Below are positions 18,982 to 26,836 of a DNA stretch of 64,000 nucleotides, one piece after another. The notes beneath the pieces are model-generated. The model was not told where the DNA came from. It did no database searches and saw only the letters and a program-made list of their open reading frames with translations. The DNA is from VXNE01 sp965208745 (GTDB taxonomy: Bacteria; Pseudomonadota; Gammaproteobacteria; Pseudomonadales; Azotimanducaceae): positions 434,001 through 498,000 of the forward strand of contig CBDBPN010000004.1 of the NCBI GenBank assembly GCA_965208745.1, written 5' to 3'. The position numbers were made by a program, and so were the translations under genes. The stretch's first letter is position 1. Each line of letters starts with the position of its first letter.

Positions 18982-21099
18982 TCAAACAGCCGCTGCTGCA
19001 TGCTCGTGCGCTTCCACGCCATCCCGCCCCGCCGTCCAGAAGTCGGGACCGCAGTCGAATCCCCGCTCGACGTCCCCGACCCTGATCACGTCGACCACCA
19101 GGGTATGGCCGGTCAGCGGATCCAGGTAGGCGACGATGTCGACACTCGGATGACTCGGCAGGAACCCGTGAATCCGGGGGCAACCTTCCGTCCAGTGATC
19201 CGGGCGCTTCGCCAGTGGGGCGCCTGACCGGAGGCTCACGGCCACGTCGCCGCGGACCTCGACACCTGGGTAGAGCGCACGACCCGGCCCGTTTTCCGGA
19301 GGCGCGGGCGCATCCAGGGGCTTCGCCGCCGGTGCGGCCCGTTGCAGCCGTTCCTTCAGCATCGCCGCACGGTTCTCCCCGGTGCGCCCGTCGTCGCCAA
19401 CCACCACGCCGTAGGTCTCAAGCGCCTCTTCTTCGGTGATCCGCCCATCCTTCACGTCATGCTCCACGGCGGCCGTGTCGCGGTCGAGGGGGTCTCCCCA
19501 GCCGCCGCCGCTGCAGACGCGCACGGTAAAGGTCTCCCCCGGGTGCAGCGGGACGCCCTGCTGATGGCAGAGGACCGGTCGCACGTCGCCGTCCATGCCC
19601 TCGATTTCCAGTTCGTTGACACTGCCCGGGTAGCCCCCTGCCATACCGGGCGAAGGTATGCGTTCCCGGTTGCCCATGGTGATGCCGAACAGCACCTGGT
19701 CGCCGCAACCCCGATAGGACACCTCCGCGCCATGACCGGACCTGAAGCGCCCCGCGCCCTGGGGGCCCTTCCTGATGTCGCGGCGACAGATGCTGAAGGG
19801 ATAGTGGTCTTCCATGGTCTCCGCGTCCGGGTACTCGACCACCGCACCCTTGCCTAAGTTGTAGGGGCCCCAGTCGTCGGCATCGCGGTCGTGCCCGGGA
19901 TTCGTGCCGAGGGCGCCGCCGCCCTCCAGCATCAGCCAGTTGTCCGGTTGCCCGAGGTGCCCTACCGCCGCCCAGCCGTGGAGCGCCATGCCTCCGGTGG
20001 CCAGCGGGCTGGAGAGCAGCCGGTTGGCCTCGTGTTCCGGGCTTGCCGCTACCGCCAGGCCGAGGGCGTGCATCGCCGCCTCCACCGCCGTGTTGCCCGC
20101 CTCCAGGTGGGGTCCGCCGATGGGGGCGGGCGGCTGTGCATCGACGATCGAGCCTTCCGGACAGACGAGCTCGATGCACCGGAAAATCCCCTCGTTGAAC
20201 GGCAAGTCCTGGGCCAGCAACGCGGCGATCTGGACACCGAGCAGGCTTCCGATCACGTAGGGCTTGGAATTGTAGTAGTGCGGCGTCTGGGGCGAGGCGC
20301 CGGCGAAATCGAACACCAGCGTCCCCTGCTCGATCGTCAGCGTGCACGGCACGCGGTAGTCGGATTCCGTCCACTCCACCCAGCGAATCGCGGAGTACCG
20401 CCCCGTTGCCAGCCTGTCGATGCGATTGCGAAACTCCCTTTCGCTGAGGTCGATCAACTCGCGGACCACCGCCTTGAAGACATCGGCGCCGTAACTCCCC
20501 GCGAGTTCGTCGAGCGCGGTTGCCGCGACGTTCGTTCCGCTGATCAGCGCGCGCATGTCCATCGAGATGATGTCCGCCATGCGAATGTTGTTGAGCAGGA
20601 TCGACCACACGTCGGACTGCTCCTCCCCCGCCCGGGAGAGGCGTACCGGAGGAATGCGAATCGCCTCCTGGTAGCACTCGGTGGCGGTGGGAACGAACGA
20701 TCCCGGGGCGCCGCCGCCCATATCCATCATGTGGGCGGAGGTCCCCACCCACGCCACGAGTTCTTCGCGGTGGAACACCGGTTGATGGATGAACACATCC
20801 TGTGCGTGGAAGCCGCCGCCGGCATAGGGATCGTTCACGAGAAACAGGTCGCCCGGGGCGATGGTCTCGCCGTGGGTATCGAGAATCGCGTGGACGCCGT
20901 TGACGCCGGTATGGAAGTGCGCCTCGACGTGCCCGCCGCCGACGATCAGGTCGCCTCCGGCCGTGTAGACCGCACAGGAACAGTCCTTGCCGTCGGAGAC
21001 GATCGGACTGATGGCCGTCCGGACGATCGTCCGGGCGCCATCGTCCGCCATCGCTTCGAGCTTCGCGCGGAGTACTTCCACCGTGATGGGATCAATCAT
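18982..21099 (-). CDS. hyuB: Hydantoinase B / oxoprolinase family subunit
   Basis: A 705-residue protein. ATG 21099 (MIDPITVEVL) was chosen as the canonical start; GGAG precedes it by six bases, with ATG 21111 as alternative. Family motifs include DGKDCSCAVYTAGG, GDLFLVNDPYAGGGFHAQDV and HMMDMGGGAPGS, plus the C-terminal SGGGWGDPLDRD block. With HyuA it forms the ATP-dependent 5-oxoprolinase/N-methylhydantoinase/acetone-carboxylase-type complex. The C-terminal ~120 residues after GWGDPLDRD carry an acetone-carboxylase-gamma-like tail (VRGDVAVSLRSGAPL ... VDIVAYLDPLTGHTLVVDVI). That may be a fusion of a third subunit-like segment and deserves a domain search. Confidence 0.9.
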   Translation of the reverse strand: MIDPITVEVLRAKLEAMADDGARTIVRTAISPIVSDGKDCSCAVYTAGGDLIVGGGHVEAHFHTGVNGVHAILDTHGETIAPGDLFLVNDPYAGGGFHAQDVFIHQPVFHREELVAWVGTSAHMMDMGGGAPGSFVPTATECYQEAIRIPPVRLSRAGEEQSDVWSILLNNIRMADIISMDMRALISGTNVAATALDELAGSYGADVFKAVVRELIDLSEREFRNRIDRLATGRYSAIRWVEWTESDYRVPCTLTIEQGTLVFDFAGASPQTPHYYNSKPYVIGSLLGVQIAALLAQDLPFNEGIFRCIELVCPEGSIVDAQPPAPIGGPHLEAGNTAVEAAMHALGLAVAASPEHEANRLLSSPLATGGMALHGWAAVGHLGQPDNWLMLEGGGALGTNPGHDRDADDWGPYNLGKGAVVEYPDAETMEDHYPFSICRRDIRKGPQGAGRFRSGHGAEVSYRGCGDQVLFGITMGNRERIPSPGMAGGYPGSVNELEIEGMDGDVRPVLCHQQGVPLHPGETFTVRVCSGGGWGDPLDRDTAAVEHDVKDGRITEEEALETYGVVVGDDGRTGENRAAMLKERLQRAAPAAKPLDAPAPPENGPGRALYPGVEVRGDVAVSLRSGAPLAKRPDHWTEGCPRIHGFLPSHPSVDIVAYLDPLTGHTLVVDVIRVGDVERGFDCGPDFWTAGRDGVEAHEHAAAAV

Positions 21100-21142
21100 C
21101 GCCTGCTCCATCCTTCCCGCCGCTTCCTTCCGGCCCCTTCGT

Positions 21143-23197
21143 TCATGTCTCCACTTCCGCCGGCGCCACGGTTTCGACGGTCCGATTGGCACGGACGACG
21201 GTACTCAGTGCCGGTGGCGTCCAGATCGTCGTGTCCGAGACATCTATGAGCGCGGGCCCCGGCACGACGTGGCCCGCGTGCAACGCATCCAGACGATAGA
21301 CCGGCACTTCGATGGGCCGGTCCCGGCGGACCCACACGTCCCGCGCACCCGCCGGACCCGGCAGCGGGCCGGCGGCCGCTTCGGCATCCGCCGGCAGCGT
21401 CGCCCGCGTCGTTCTGCCGACACCCACCACCCGCAGCGTCGAGAGTTCCACCATCGTGGTATCCGAGTACGCCGCGGGGCCATAGCGCTCCGCGTACAGT
21501 TCCTTGAACTCTTTGGCAAGCAGGTCCGAATCGATCCGTGCGTCGTCGAGGGCCAACGTGATGAACGCCTTCTGCCGGTGCAACCGAACGTCGGCCTCAA
21601 AGGAGTACAGACGCTTGTCTCCAGGCACTCCGTTCGCCTCCAGTTGCGAGTCCAGTGCCAGCCTGAGGGCCTCCAGTTCCTCCCCGAAATCGCTTTGCAG
21701 GGGCAGCACGGTGTCCACTGCCAGCAGGGCCTCATATCTCATGTCGGCGCTGGCCGCGCCGTAGGCGGACAGCACCGACGAGAATTCCGAAGCGATCGTC
21801 GACCTGAAGCCGAGTTCCTGGGCAATCGTCGGCACGAACAGGGACCCGGAGCCGCCGATCGAGACGAGGGAAAGCTCCCGCGGGTCCAGCCCGCTGGTGG
21901 CCATGCGGGCACGGATCGCTTTCGCCATCTCGGCGATCGCGATCTCGCGGATGCCGAACGCCGTCTCCATCGCGGACAGTCCGATCTGCTCGCCCAGCGA
22001 CGCACAGGCTGCCAACGCCGCGTCGGTGTCCAACTCGATGCCGCCACTCTGGAAGGAACCGGGCGAGATGTAGCCGAGCAGCAGGTTCGAGTCCGTGACG
22101 GTAGGTACCGTGCCGCCCCGGCCGTAGCAGACCGGTCCCGGGATCGCGCGGGCGGAGCGCGGCCCCACGCGCAGCATGCCGCGGCTGTCTATCCAGGCCA
22201 TCGAGCCGCCGCCGGCGCCGATGGACTCGACGTCAACGGACGACACCCCGGTCTCCAAGCCGTTCACGTTCGCCTGCTGCCGGCGCGCAGGCTCGCCCTC
22301 CCGGACGACGCTCACGTCGAAGCTCGTACCGCCCACGTCGCAGCACAGGGCGTCCGCGCAGCCCACCACGGCCGTCAGTTCTCCCGCCGCGACCGTTCCC
22401 GCCGCAGGACCCGAGGACGCGAGCCCGAGCGGTCCCCCGCGCGCGTCGCCAACGGTGATGGCGCCTCCGCCCGAATGCAGCAGGAGCATGGGCACGTTCA
22501 GGCCCCGGGACCGGAGTTCGGCTTCCAGGTCTTCGACGCCATCGAGCGCGTGGGCCGCATAGGCGTTGAGTACCGCCATGGTGGTCCGCTCGTACTCGCG
22601 CTGAATCGGGTGCAACTCGACGCCCGAGAACACGGGAAGCTCCGGAAACAACCGGCGGGCTATCTCGGCCGTCGCCTTCTCATGCGCCGGATTTCGGCAG
22701 GACCAGAGAAGGGACACCGCGAACGCCTGCACCTCGCGTTCCTCTCGAAGTCCACGAACCGCCCGCTCGACCGCCGCCTCGTCGAGCGGTTCGACGATCT
22801 CGCCGCGGCGATCGATGCGTTCGTCGATGCCCACGACGTCCGCGCTGGCCACAGGATTCCAGGGCATGTCGAGCCAACCGTCGACGCTCGCCCGGGCGCC
22901 CCGCGCCAGGTGCAGATGTCTCTCGAAGCCCGCCGTGGTCAGCAAGCCGACGCGCAGCCCTTGCCGCGTCGCCAGCACGTTGGTCACCGCGGTCGTGCCG
23001 AGTCCAAAACGTTCGACGTTGCCGAGCAGGTCTTCCGGGCCGGTTTCCATCTGAGCCGCGATCAGTTCGCAGGCCTCGATGACGCCCGCGCCGAAGTTCT
23101 CGGGAACGGTCGGTGACTTCGCCTTCCACGTCCGGAACCCGTCGCTGCAGACGACGTCGGTGAACGTGCCTCCCACGTCCACGCCGATGACCAACAT
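21143..23197 (-). CDS. hyuA: Hydantoinase/oxoprolinase family subunit A
   Basis: A 684-residue protein with the N-terminal ATPase signature VIGVDVGGTFTDVV and the GFERHLHLARGARAS block, then GGGAITVGDARGGP and SSGPAAGTVAAGE, and DVGGTSFDVSVVREG. The start is ATG 23197; GTG 23215 is the upstream alternative. Subunit A phosphorylates the substrate (hydantoin, oxoproline or ketone) and subunit B completes ring opening or carboxylation. It lies 43 bp upstream of hyuB, forming hyuA-hyuB-amidohydrolase-(PhyH remnant), and just downstream of two Lrp/AsnC regulators on the same strand. The real substrate cannot be told from sequence. Confidence 0.92.
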   Translation of the reverse strand: MLVIGVDVGGTFTDVVCSDGFRTWKAKSPTVPENFGAGVIEACELIAAQMETGPEDLLGNVERFGLGTTAVTNVLATRQGLRVGLLTTAGFERHLHLARGARASVDGWLDMPWNPVASADVVGIDERIDRRGEIVEPLDEAAVERAVRGLREEREVQAFAVSLLWSCRNPAHEKATAEIARRLFPELPVFSGVELHPIQREYERTTMAVLNAYAAHALDGVEDLEAELRSRGLNVPMLLLHSGGGAITVGDARGGPLGLASSGPAAGTVAAGELTAVVGCADALCCDVGGTSFDVSVVREGEPARRQQANVNGLETGVSSVDVESIGAGGGSMAWIDSRGMLRVGPRSARAIPGPVCYGRGGTVPTVTDSNLLLGYISPGSFQSGGIELDTDAALAACASLGEQIGLSAMETAFGIREIAIAEMAKAIRARMATSGLDPRELSLVSIGGSGSLFVPTIAQELGFRSTIASEFSSVLSAYGAASADMRYEALLAVDTVLPLQSDFGEELEALRLALDSQLEANGVPGDKRLYSFEADVRLHRQKAFITLALDDARIDSDLLAKEFKELYAERYGPAAYSDTTMVELSTLRVVGVGRTTRATLPADAEAAAGPLPGPAGARDVWVRRDRPIEVPVYRLDALHAGHVVPGPALIDVSDTTIWTPPALSTVVRANRTVETVAPAEVET

Positions 23198-23222
23198 GCC
23201 AGCCCCTGAAGACACCGAAACG

Positions 23223-23681
23223 CTACTCGCGAGGAACGACCATTTCGTGGTAGTCGTGCTTGATCGCGCCGGACACCTGCCGCAGTTCGATCTCGTTGAC
23301 CCCCTCGAGGGGCCGCATGCGGCGGTTCACGATGTGCATGGCATCGAGCGCGTTCCTGGTGCAGAGCACCGCCATCACGTTGAAGCGGCCGGACAGGGCC
23401 GCGAGGTAGAAGACGTCCTCGAACTCCGCACAGGTCTGCAGGAACCCCTCGAGGTCCTTCGGCGCGACCGACACCTTGACGAACGCGACGAAGTTGATGC
23501 CCATCGCCCGCCCGTCGGTGACGGCGTCGAAACGGATCGCGTCCCCGTTGAACAGCTTGCGCAGGCGTTGGCGCACCTGGCCTTCGGAGATCTCGAGGCG
23601 GCGCGCGACCTCCCGGTTGCTGAGCCGCCCGTCCTGCTGCAGGACGGCCATGATGGCCTCGTCGGTGCCGTCGATTTTCAT
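23223..23681 (-). CDS. Lrp/AsnC family transcriptional regulator
   Basis: A 152-residue regulator starting at ATG 23681. The N-terminal winged HTH is DGRLSNREVARRLEISEGQV followed by RQRLRKL; the C-terminal RAM-type ligand domain follows (FVAFVKVSVAPKDLEGF ... SGRFNVMAVLCT). Lrp/AsnC proteins bind amino acids or related metabolites and control nearby catabolic genes. It directly precedes hyuA with a short gap, so it may be transcribed with it and regulate it. A second Lrp/AsnC gene lies directly upstream, separated only by a duplicated hairpin element. Confidence 0.92.
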   Translation of the reverse strand: MKIDGTDEAIMAVLQQDGRLSNREVARRLEISEGQVRQRLRKLFNGDAIRFDAVTDGRAMGINFVAFVKVSVAPKDLEGFLQTCAEFEDVFYLAALSGRFNVMAVLCTRNALDAMHIVNRRMRPLEGVNEIELRQVSGAIKHDYHEMVVPRE

Positions 23682-23762
23682 GCGAGGGGTTCCCCCACGC
23701 GCTCCCCGCTGAAGGCTGTCTTCTTGCGAGGGGTTCCCCCTCGCGCTCCCCGGCTGAAGGCT
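23682..23762. repeat. Tandem pair of REP-like hairpin elements
   Basis: Two near-identical ~37-bp units (23682-23717 and 23726-23762) share GCGAGGGGTTCCCCC, CGCGCTCCCC and GCTGAAGGCT. In the second, GCGAGGGG and CCCCTCGC form a perfect 8-bp hairpin with a TTC loop; in the first, one pair is mismatched. The units fill the gap between the two regulator genes. They look like dispersed REP-type elements and may end or process the upstream transcript. Confidence 0.6.
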
Positions 23763-23763
23763 C

Positions 23764-24267
23764 TCATGACTGGTACACCAGCCGGGCGTAGCCCGTCTTG
23801 TACTTGCGGATGTCAATGGCGGTGTGCAGTTCCACCCGCGCCACTCCTTCCACCGCGGCGATCTCGTTCTCGAGCACCCCCAGCAGGTCTTCCCGGTCCA
23901 CGGCGTTGAACACCAACATGATCTCGGGCGTACCGAGGAGCAGGTTGACGCTCGTGGCCCGCTCGATCTCCACGAGGTCCGAAGCCACCCGCTCCACCGA
24001 CCGCCCCACGACCGAGACCTCCGCGAAACACTGCAGGTCGAAGCCCTTGCTGTAGAGATCGCGCCGCAGCAGCACGCGCAGGACCGACTCCTCCTGCAGC
24101 CGCCGAATGCGGTTGGCCACGGTCGCCTCGGAGATGGAGAGGTGCTTCGCGAGCCGCTTGTTCGGCATGCGGCCGTCGGAGCGCAGGTGCTCGATCAGCG
24201 CGCGGTCGATGTCGTCGAGACTGGCTGGCACGTCCCTGGAACGCCCCCCAACGGAACCACCCTTCAT
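23764..24267 (-). CDS. Lrp/AsnC family transcriptional regulator
   Basis: A 167-residue protein with an N-terminal HTH (DGRMPNKRLAKHLSISEATV, then ANRIRRLQEE) and a C-terminal ligand-binding domain (FAEVSVVGRSVERVASDLVE ... VNLLLGTPEIMLVFNAVD). It is distinct from the adjacent Lrp-like gene. It is divergent from the amidohydrolase gene at 24,404 with a 136-bp spacer, the classic layout for a regulator and its target. Control of that amidohydrolase is therefore likely, though inferred. Confidence 0.92.
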   Translation of the reverse strand: MKGGSVGGRSRDVPASLDDIDRALIEHLRSDGRMPNKRLAKHLSISEATVANRIRRLQEESVLRVLLRRDLYSKGFDLQCFAEVSVVGRSVERVASDLVEIERATSVNLLLGTPEIMLVFNAVDREDLLGVLENEIAAVEGVARVELHTAIDIRKYKTGYARLVYQS

Positions 24268-24330
24268 AGAAGCGGATTCCGATCCGAATGTACAGCGCTA
24301 TGCTCCGCTTCGTCGCCCCGGCCGTTACCG

Positions 24331-24342
24331 TTTTGCGTTGAC
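24331..24342 (+). promoter_or_regulatory. 12-mer shared upstream of two genes, with TTGACA
   Basis: TTTTGCGTTGAC at 24331-24342 recurs exactly at 26746-26757 upstream of the TonB receptor. Here it contains TTGACA (24338-24343), a perfect -35 hexamer 61 bp before the ATG of the amidohydrolase. No clear -10 follows. It could be a shared promoter or operator. Confidence 0.35.
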
Positions 24343-24403
24343 ATGCGAACTTGGCAAGGCGCAAACTCGAACCTTGAGAGATATTGGGGGGAGGACCCGC
24401 GCG

Positions 24404-26176
24404 ATGACATACGATCTTGTAATCCGAGGCGGCACCGTGGTGGACGGCACCCGCCTGCCGAGGCTCCGCGCCGACGTCGGCATCACCGACGGGAAGGTCG
24501 CGAAGATAGGCCGTATCGGCCCCGGCGAGGGGGCGAAGGAACTGGACGCGACGGGCCTGGTCGTGGCCCCGGGGTTCGTGGACCTCCACACGCACTACGA
24601 CGCTCAGATTCACTGGGACCCGTACTGCACCGTGTCCGGCTGGCACGGCGTGACCTCGCTCGTGCTCGGCAACTGCGGCTTCGGCTTCGCGCCGGTGAAG
24701 CCGCAGGAACGGGACCGGGCGCTCCTGATGATGACCCGCACCGAGCAGATCCCCTTCAACACCATGAAGGCGGGCATGCCCTGGGCGTGGGAGACCTTCC
24801 CGGAGTGGCTCGACAACCTGCAGCGCATCCCGAAGGGCGTGAACTGCGTGAGCTACGTCCCGGTCTCGCCGCTCATGGTCTACGTGATGGGCCTCGAAGC
24901 CGCGAAGAGCCGCCCCGCGACGCCTGCGGAGCGCCGCGAGATGCAGCGCCTGCTGCACGAAGCGATGGACGCCGGCGCGTGCGGTTTCTCGGTGCAGCGC
25001 CTCGGCGCGAACTCCCTGCAGGCGGACCACGATGGCACGCCCATGCCCACGGACTGCATGGCCGACGAGGACGTGCTCGCCCTCGCCGACGTGCTGTACG
25101 AGCGCGACGAGGGCTTCATCCAGATCACCCAGGCGCAGGCAGGCAACCCCATCACCGCCAGCCCCGAGGACATCGCGAAGGACCTCAAGTTCCTCGAGAC
25201 GCTGGCGGAGCGCTCCGGACGTCCGGTACTGCACAACGCCATCGCCGTGGTGGACGCGTATCCGGACTCGCACAAGAAGTCGGTCGAGTGGCTGCACGAC
25301 TGCAACGCGCGGGGCCTGCGCATCTACGGGCAGGGCGCCACCGGCCGCATCTGGTTCGAGTACACGTTCGAGGACTGGAATCTCTACGACTTCAGCCCGC
25401 CGTGGAACCACGCGACCCAGGGCACGTACGAGGAGAAGCTCGCCAAGCTCTCCGACCCGGCGATCCGCCAGGCGATGAAGGACGATTATCCGAACTTCAT
25501 GACCGTCGGCACGGGCGGCGCGCTCGAGACCATCACGGTCAAGGAAGCGGAAGGGAATCTCGCGGGATACGTCGGCCGCACGATCGGCGAGATCGCGGAG
25601 ACCGAGGGCAAGCACGTGGTCGACGCGATCCTCGACATCGCGGTGGCGGGGGACCTCAAGCCGCTCTTCAAGACCGACAGCGCGGGCCCGAGCCTGACGA
25701 ACCCGAAGGCCGTCTCCGGGATGATCTCGGATCCCTACATGATGGCCGGGGTGTCCGACGGCGGCGCCCACACGAAGTTCTTCAGCGCGGGCAGCTACAC
25801 GACGGACCTCCTGATCTGGCTGGTGCGGGAGTCGCAGACGCTGACCCTCGAGGAGGCGCACTACCACCTGTCCTACCTGCCCGCGCAGGCGGCCGGGTTC
25901 CTCGACAGGGGGTACCTGCGGGCCGGCGCCCCGGCGGACATCGTGGTGTACGACCTGAAGAACCTCAAGATCGTCCCGGAGGGCGGTCACGAGGTGGTGC
26001 AGGACTACCCCGCGGGTGAGTGGCGCCGGGTGCAGAAGGCCGAAGGCTACCGCTGGATCCTCGTCAACGGAGAAGTGACCTTCGAGGACGGCGAGGCCAC
26101 CGGCGCGACGCCGGGCCAACTGCTGCGCAACCGGGAGATCGCCGAGACGACCCTCGGGCTTGCCGCCGGCGGATAG
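24404..26176 (+). CDS. N-acyl-D-amino-acid deacylase family amidohydrolase
   Basis: A 590-residue intact metal-dependent hydrolase with ATG 24404 preceded by a GGGGGGAGGA ribosome-binding site. Motifs: N-terminal VIRGGTVVDGTRLPR, zinc-site VDLHTHYDAQIHWD (H62, H64), VLGNCGFGFAP, and the C-terminal SDGGAHTKFF metal-site Asp. It is a close paralogue of the frameshifted gene at 10,109, keeping long identical stretches such as KSRPATPAE and MQRLLHEAMDAGA. It probably hydrolyses N-acyl-D-amino acids or a related amide in the cytoplasm. It is divergent from an Lrp/AsnC regulator and ends just before a strong hairpin. Confidence 0.93.
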   Translation: MTYDLVIRGGTVVDGTRLPRLRADVGITDGKVAKIGRIGPGEGAKELDATGLVVAPGFVDLHTHYDAQIHWDPYCTVSGWHGVTSLVLGNCGFGFAPVKPQERDRALLMMTRTEQIPFNTMKAGMPWAWETFPEWLDNLQRIPKGVNCVSYVPVSPLMVYVMGLEAAKSRPATPAERREMQRLLHEAMDAGACGFSVQRLGANSLQADHDGTPMPTDCMADEDVLALADVLYERDEGFIQITQAQAGNPITASPEDIAKDLKFLETLAERSGRPVLHNAIAVVDAYPDSHKKSVEWLHDCNARGLRIYGQGATGRIWFEYTFEDWNLYDFSPPWNHATQGTYEEKLAKLSDPAIRQAMKDDYPNFMTVGTGGALETITVKEAEGNLAGYVGRTIGEIAETEGKHVVDAILDIAVAGDLKPLFKTDSAGPSLTNPKAVSGMISDPYMMAGVSDGGAHTKFFSAGSYTTDLLIWLVRESQTLTLEEAHYHLSYLPAQAAGFLDRGYLRAGAPADIVVYDLKNLKIVPEGGHEVVQDYPAGEWRRVQKAEGYRWILVNGEVTFEDGEATGATPGQLLRNREIAETTLGLAAGG

Positions 26177-26227
26177 CGCCACCGGCCGCCCACCGACCGT
26201 GTGCGGCCGACGCCGCGTAGCATCTAC

Positions 26228-26261
26228 GGCCACCCCTGGAGCACGCGCTCCAGGGGTGGCC
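26228..26261 (+). terminator. Strong hairpin after the amidohydrolase gene
   Basis: GGCCACCCCTGGAGC (26228-26242), loop ACGC, and the exact complement (26247-26261): a perfect 15-bp stem 52 bp after the stop codon. It lacks a T tract but is the strongest hairpin in the window. It probably marks the transcript end. Confidence 0.6.
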
Positions 26262-26301
26262 TGTTCGCCCGCCTCACAAGTTTGACGGAAGGAGAAGCGG
26301 C

Positions 26302-26691
26302 ATGGGTGCGAGAGAAGAACGCAACCTCGAGCGTGCGCGTCACTGGGAGTGGACGTGGAACAACGACGTCATGCGCATGGTGGACGAGTGCTACGCGGAG
26401 GACTGCGAGGTCTCGGACATGCTGCTGGCCCGCACGTTCCACGGGCGCGCGGAACTGCGGCTCATCGAGGAGCAGATGATGGACGTGGACGCCTCGCGCC
26501 GCATGACGGTCACGAAGATGGTGGCGAGCGGCGACACGGTGGCGCTCGAGGTCGACCTCCAGTGGGACGAGGGCCGGGCGCCCGTGGCCGGGGCGGCGTT
26601 CCTGACCTTCGACGACGACGGCATGATCGTCTCCGACCACAGCTACAGCGTCGATCCCGTGGGGGCGGCGGAGCGGGACCCGCGCGACTGA
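26302..26691 (+). CDS. SnoaL-like / NTF2-fold protein
   Basis: A 129-residue protein starting at ATG 26302 behind GAAGGAGAAG. The pattern (NDVMRMVDECYAEDCEVSDM, FHGRAELRLIEEQMMDVDAS, then ALEVDLQWDEGRAPVAG) matches the cone-shaped NTF2/SnoaL fold used by ketosteroid-isomerase-like and polyketide-cyclase-like enzymes. These bind hydrophobic small molecules and often act as isomerases, dehydratases or hydrolases. No catalytic residue can be assigned with confidence. It stands alone between the amidohydrolase hairpin and the TonB receptor gene. Confidence 0.78.
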   Translation: MGAREERNLERARHWEWTWNNDVMRMVDECYAEDCEVSDMLLARTFHGRAELRLIEEQMMDVDASRRMTVTKMVASGDTVALEVDLQWDEGRAPVAGAAFLTFDDDGMIVSDHSYSVDPVGAAERDPRD

Positions 26692-26745
26692 CGGATCCGC
26701 CACTCCGCGCGGGCGGCTGCCGGCCGGTCCAAGGCCCTCCTGTCA

Positions 26746-26757
26746 TTTTGCGTTGAC
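26746..26757 (+). promoter_or_regulatory. Second copy of the shared 12-mer
   Basis: An exact repeat of TTTTGCGTTGAC, 79 bp upstream of the TonB receptor ATG. Here it gives TTGACG, a near-consensus -35. Together with 24331-24342 it hints at common control of the amidohydrolase and receptor. Confidence 0.35.
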
Positions 26758-26836
26758 GGACGGGCACCGTCGCGTTGCATTACGCCGTGCCATGCGGGAG
26801 ACTCCGTGCTTTGCGAACTTCGATGGAGAGGGATGA

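Noticed and set aside
23813..26233. A long antisense frame across the amidohydrolase at 24,404
   Set aside because: It mirrors a clearly conserved sense gene and has no recognisable motif.
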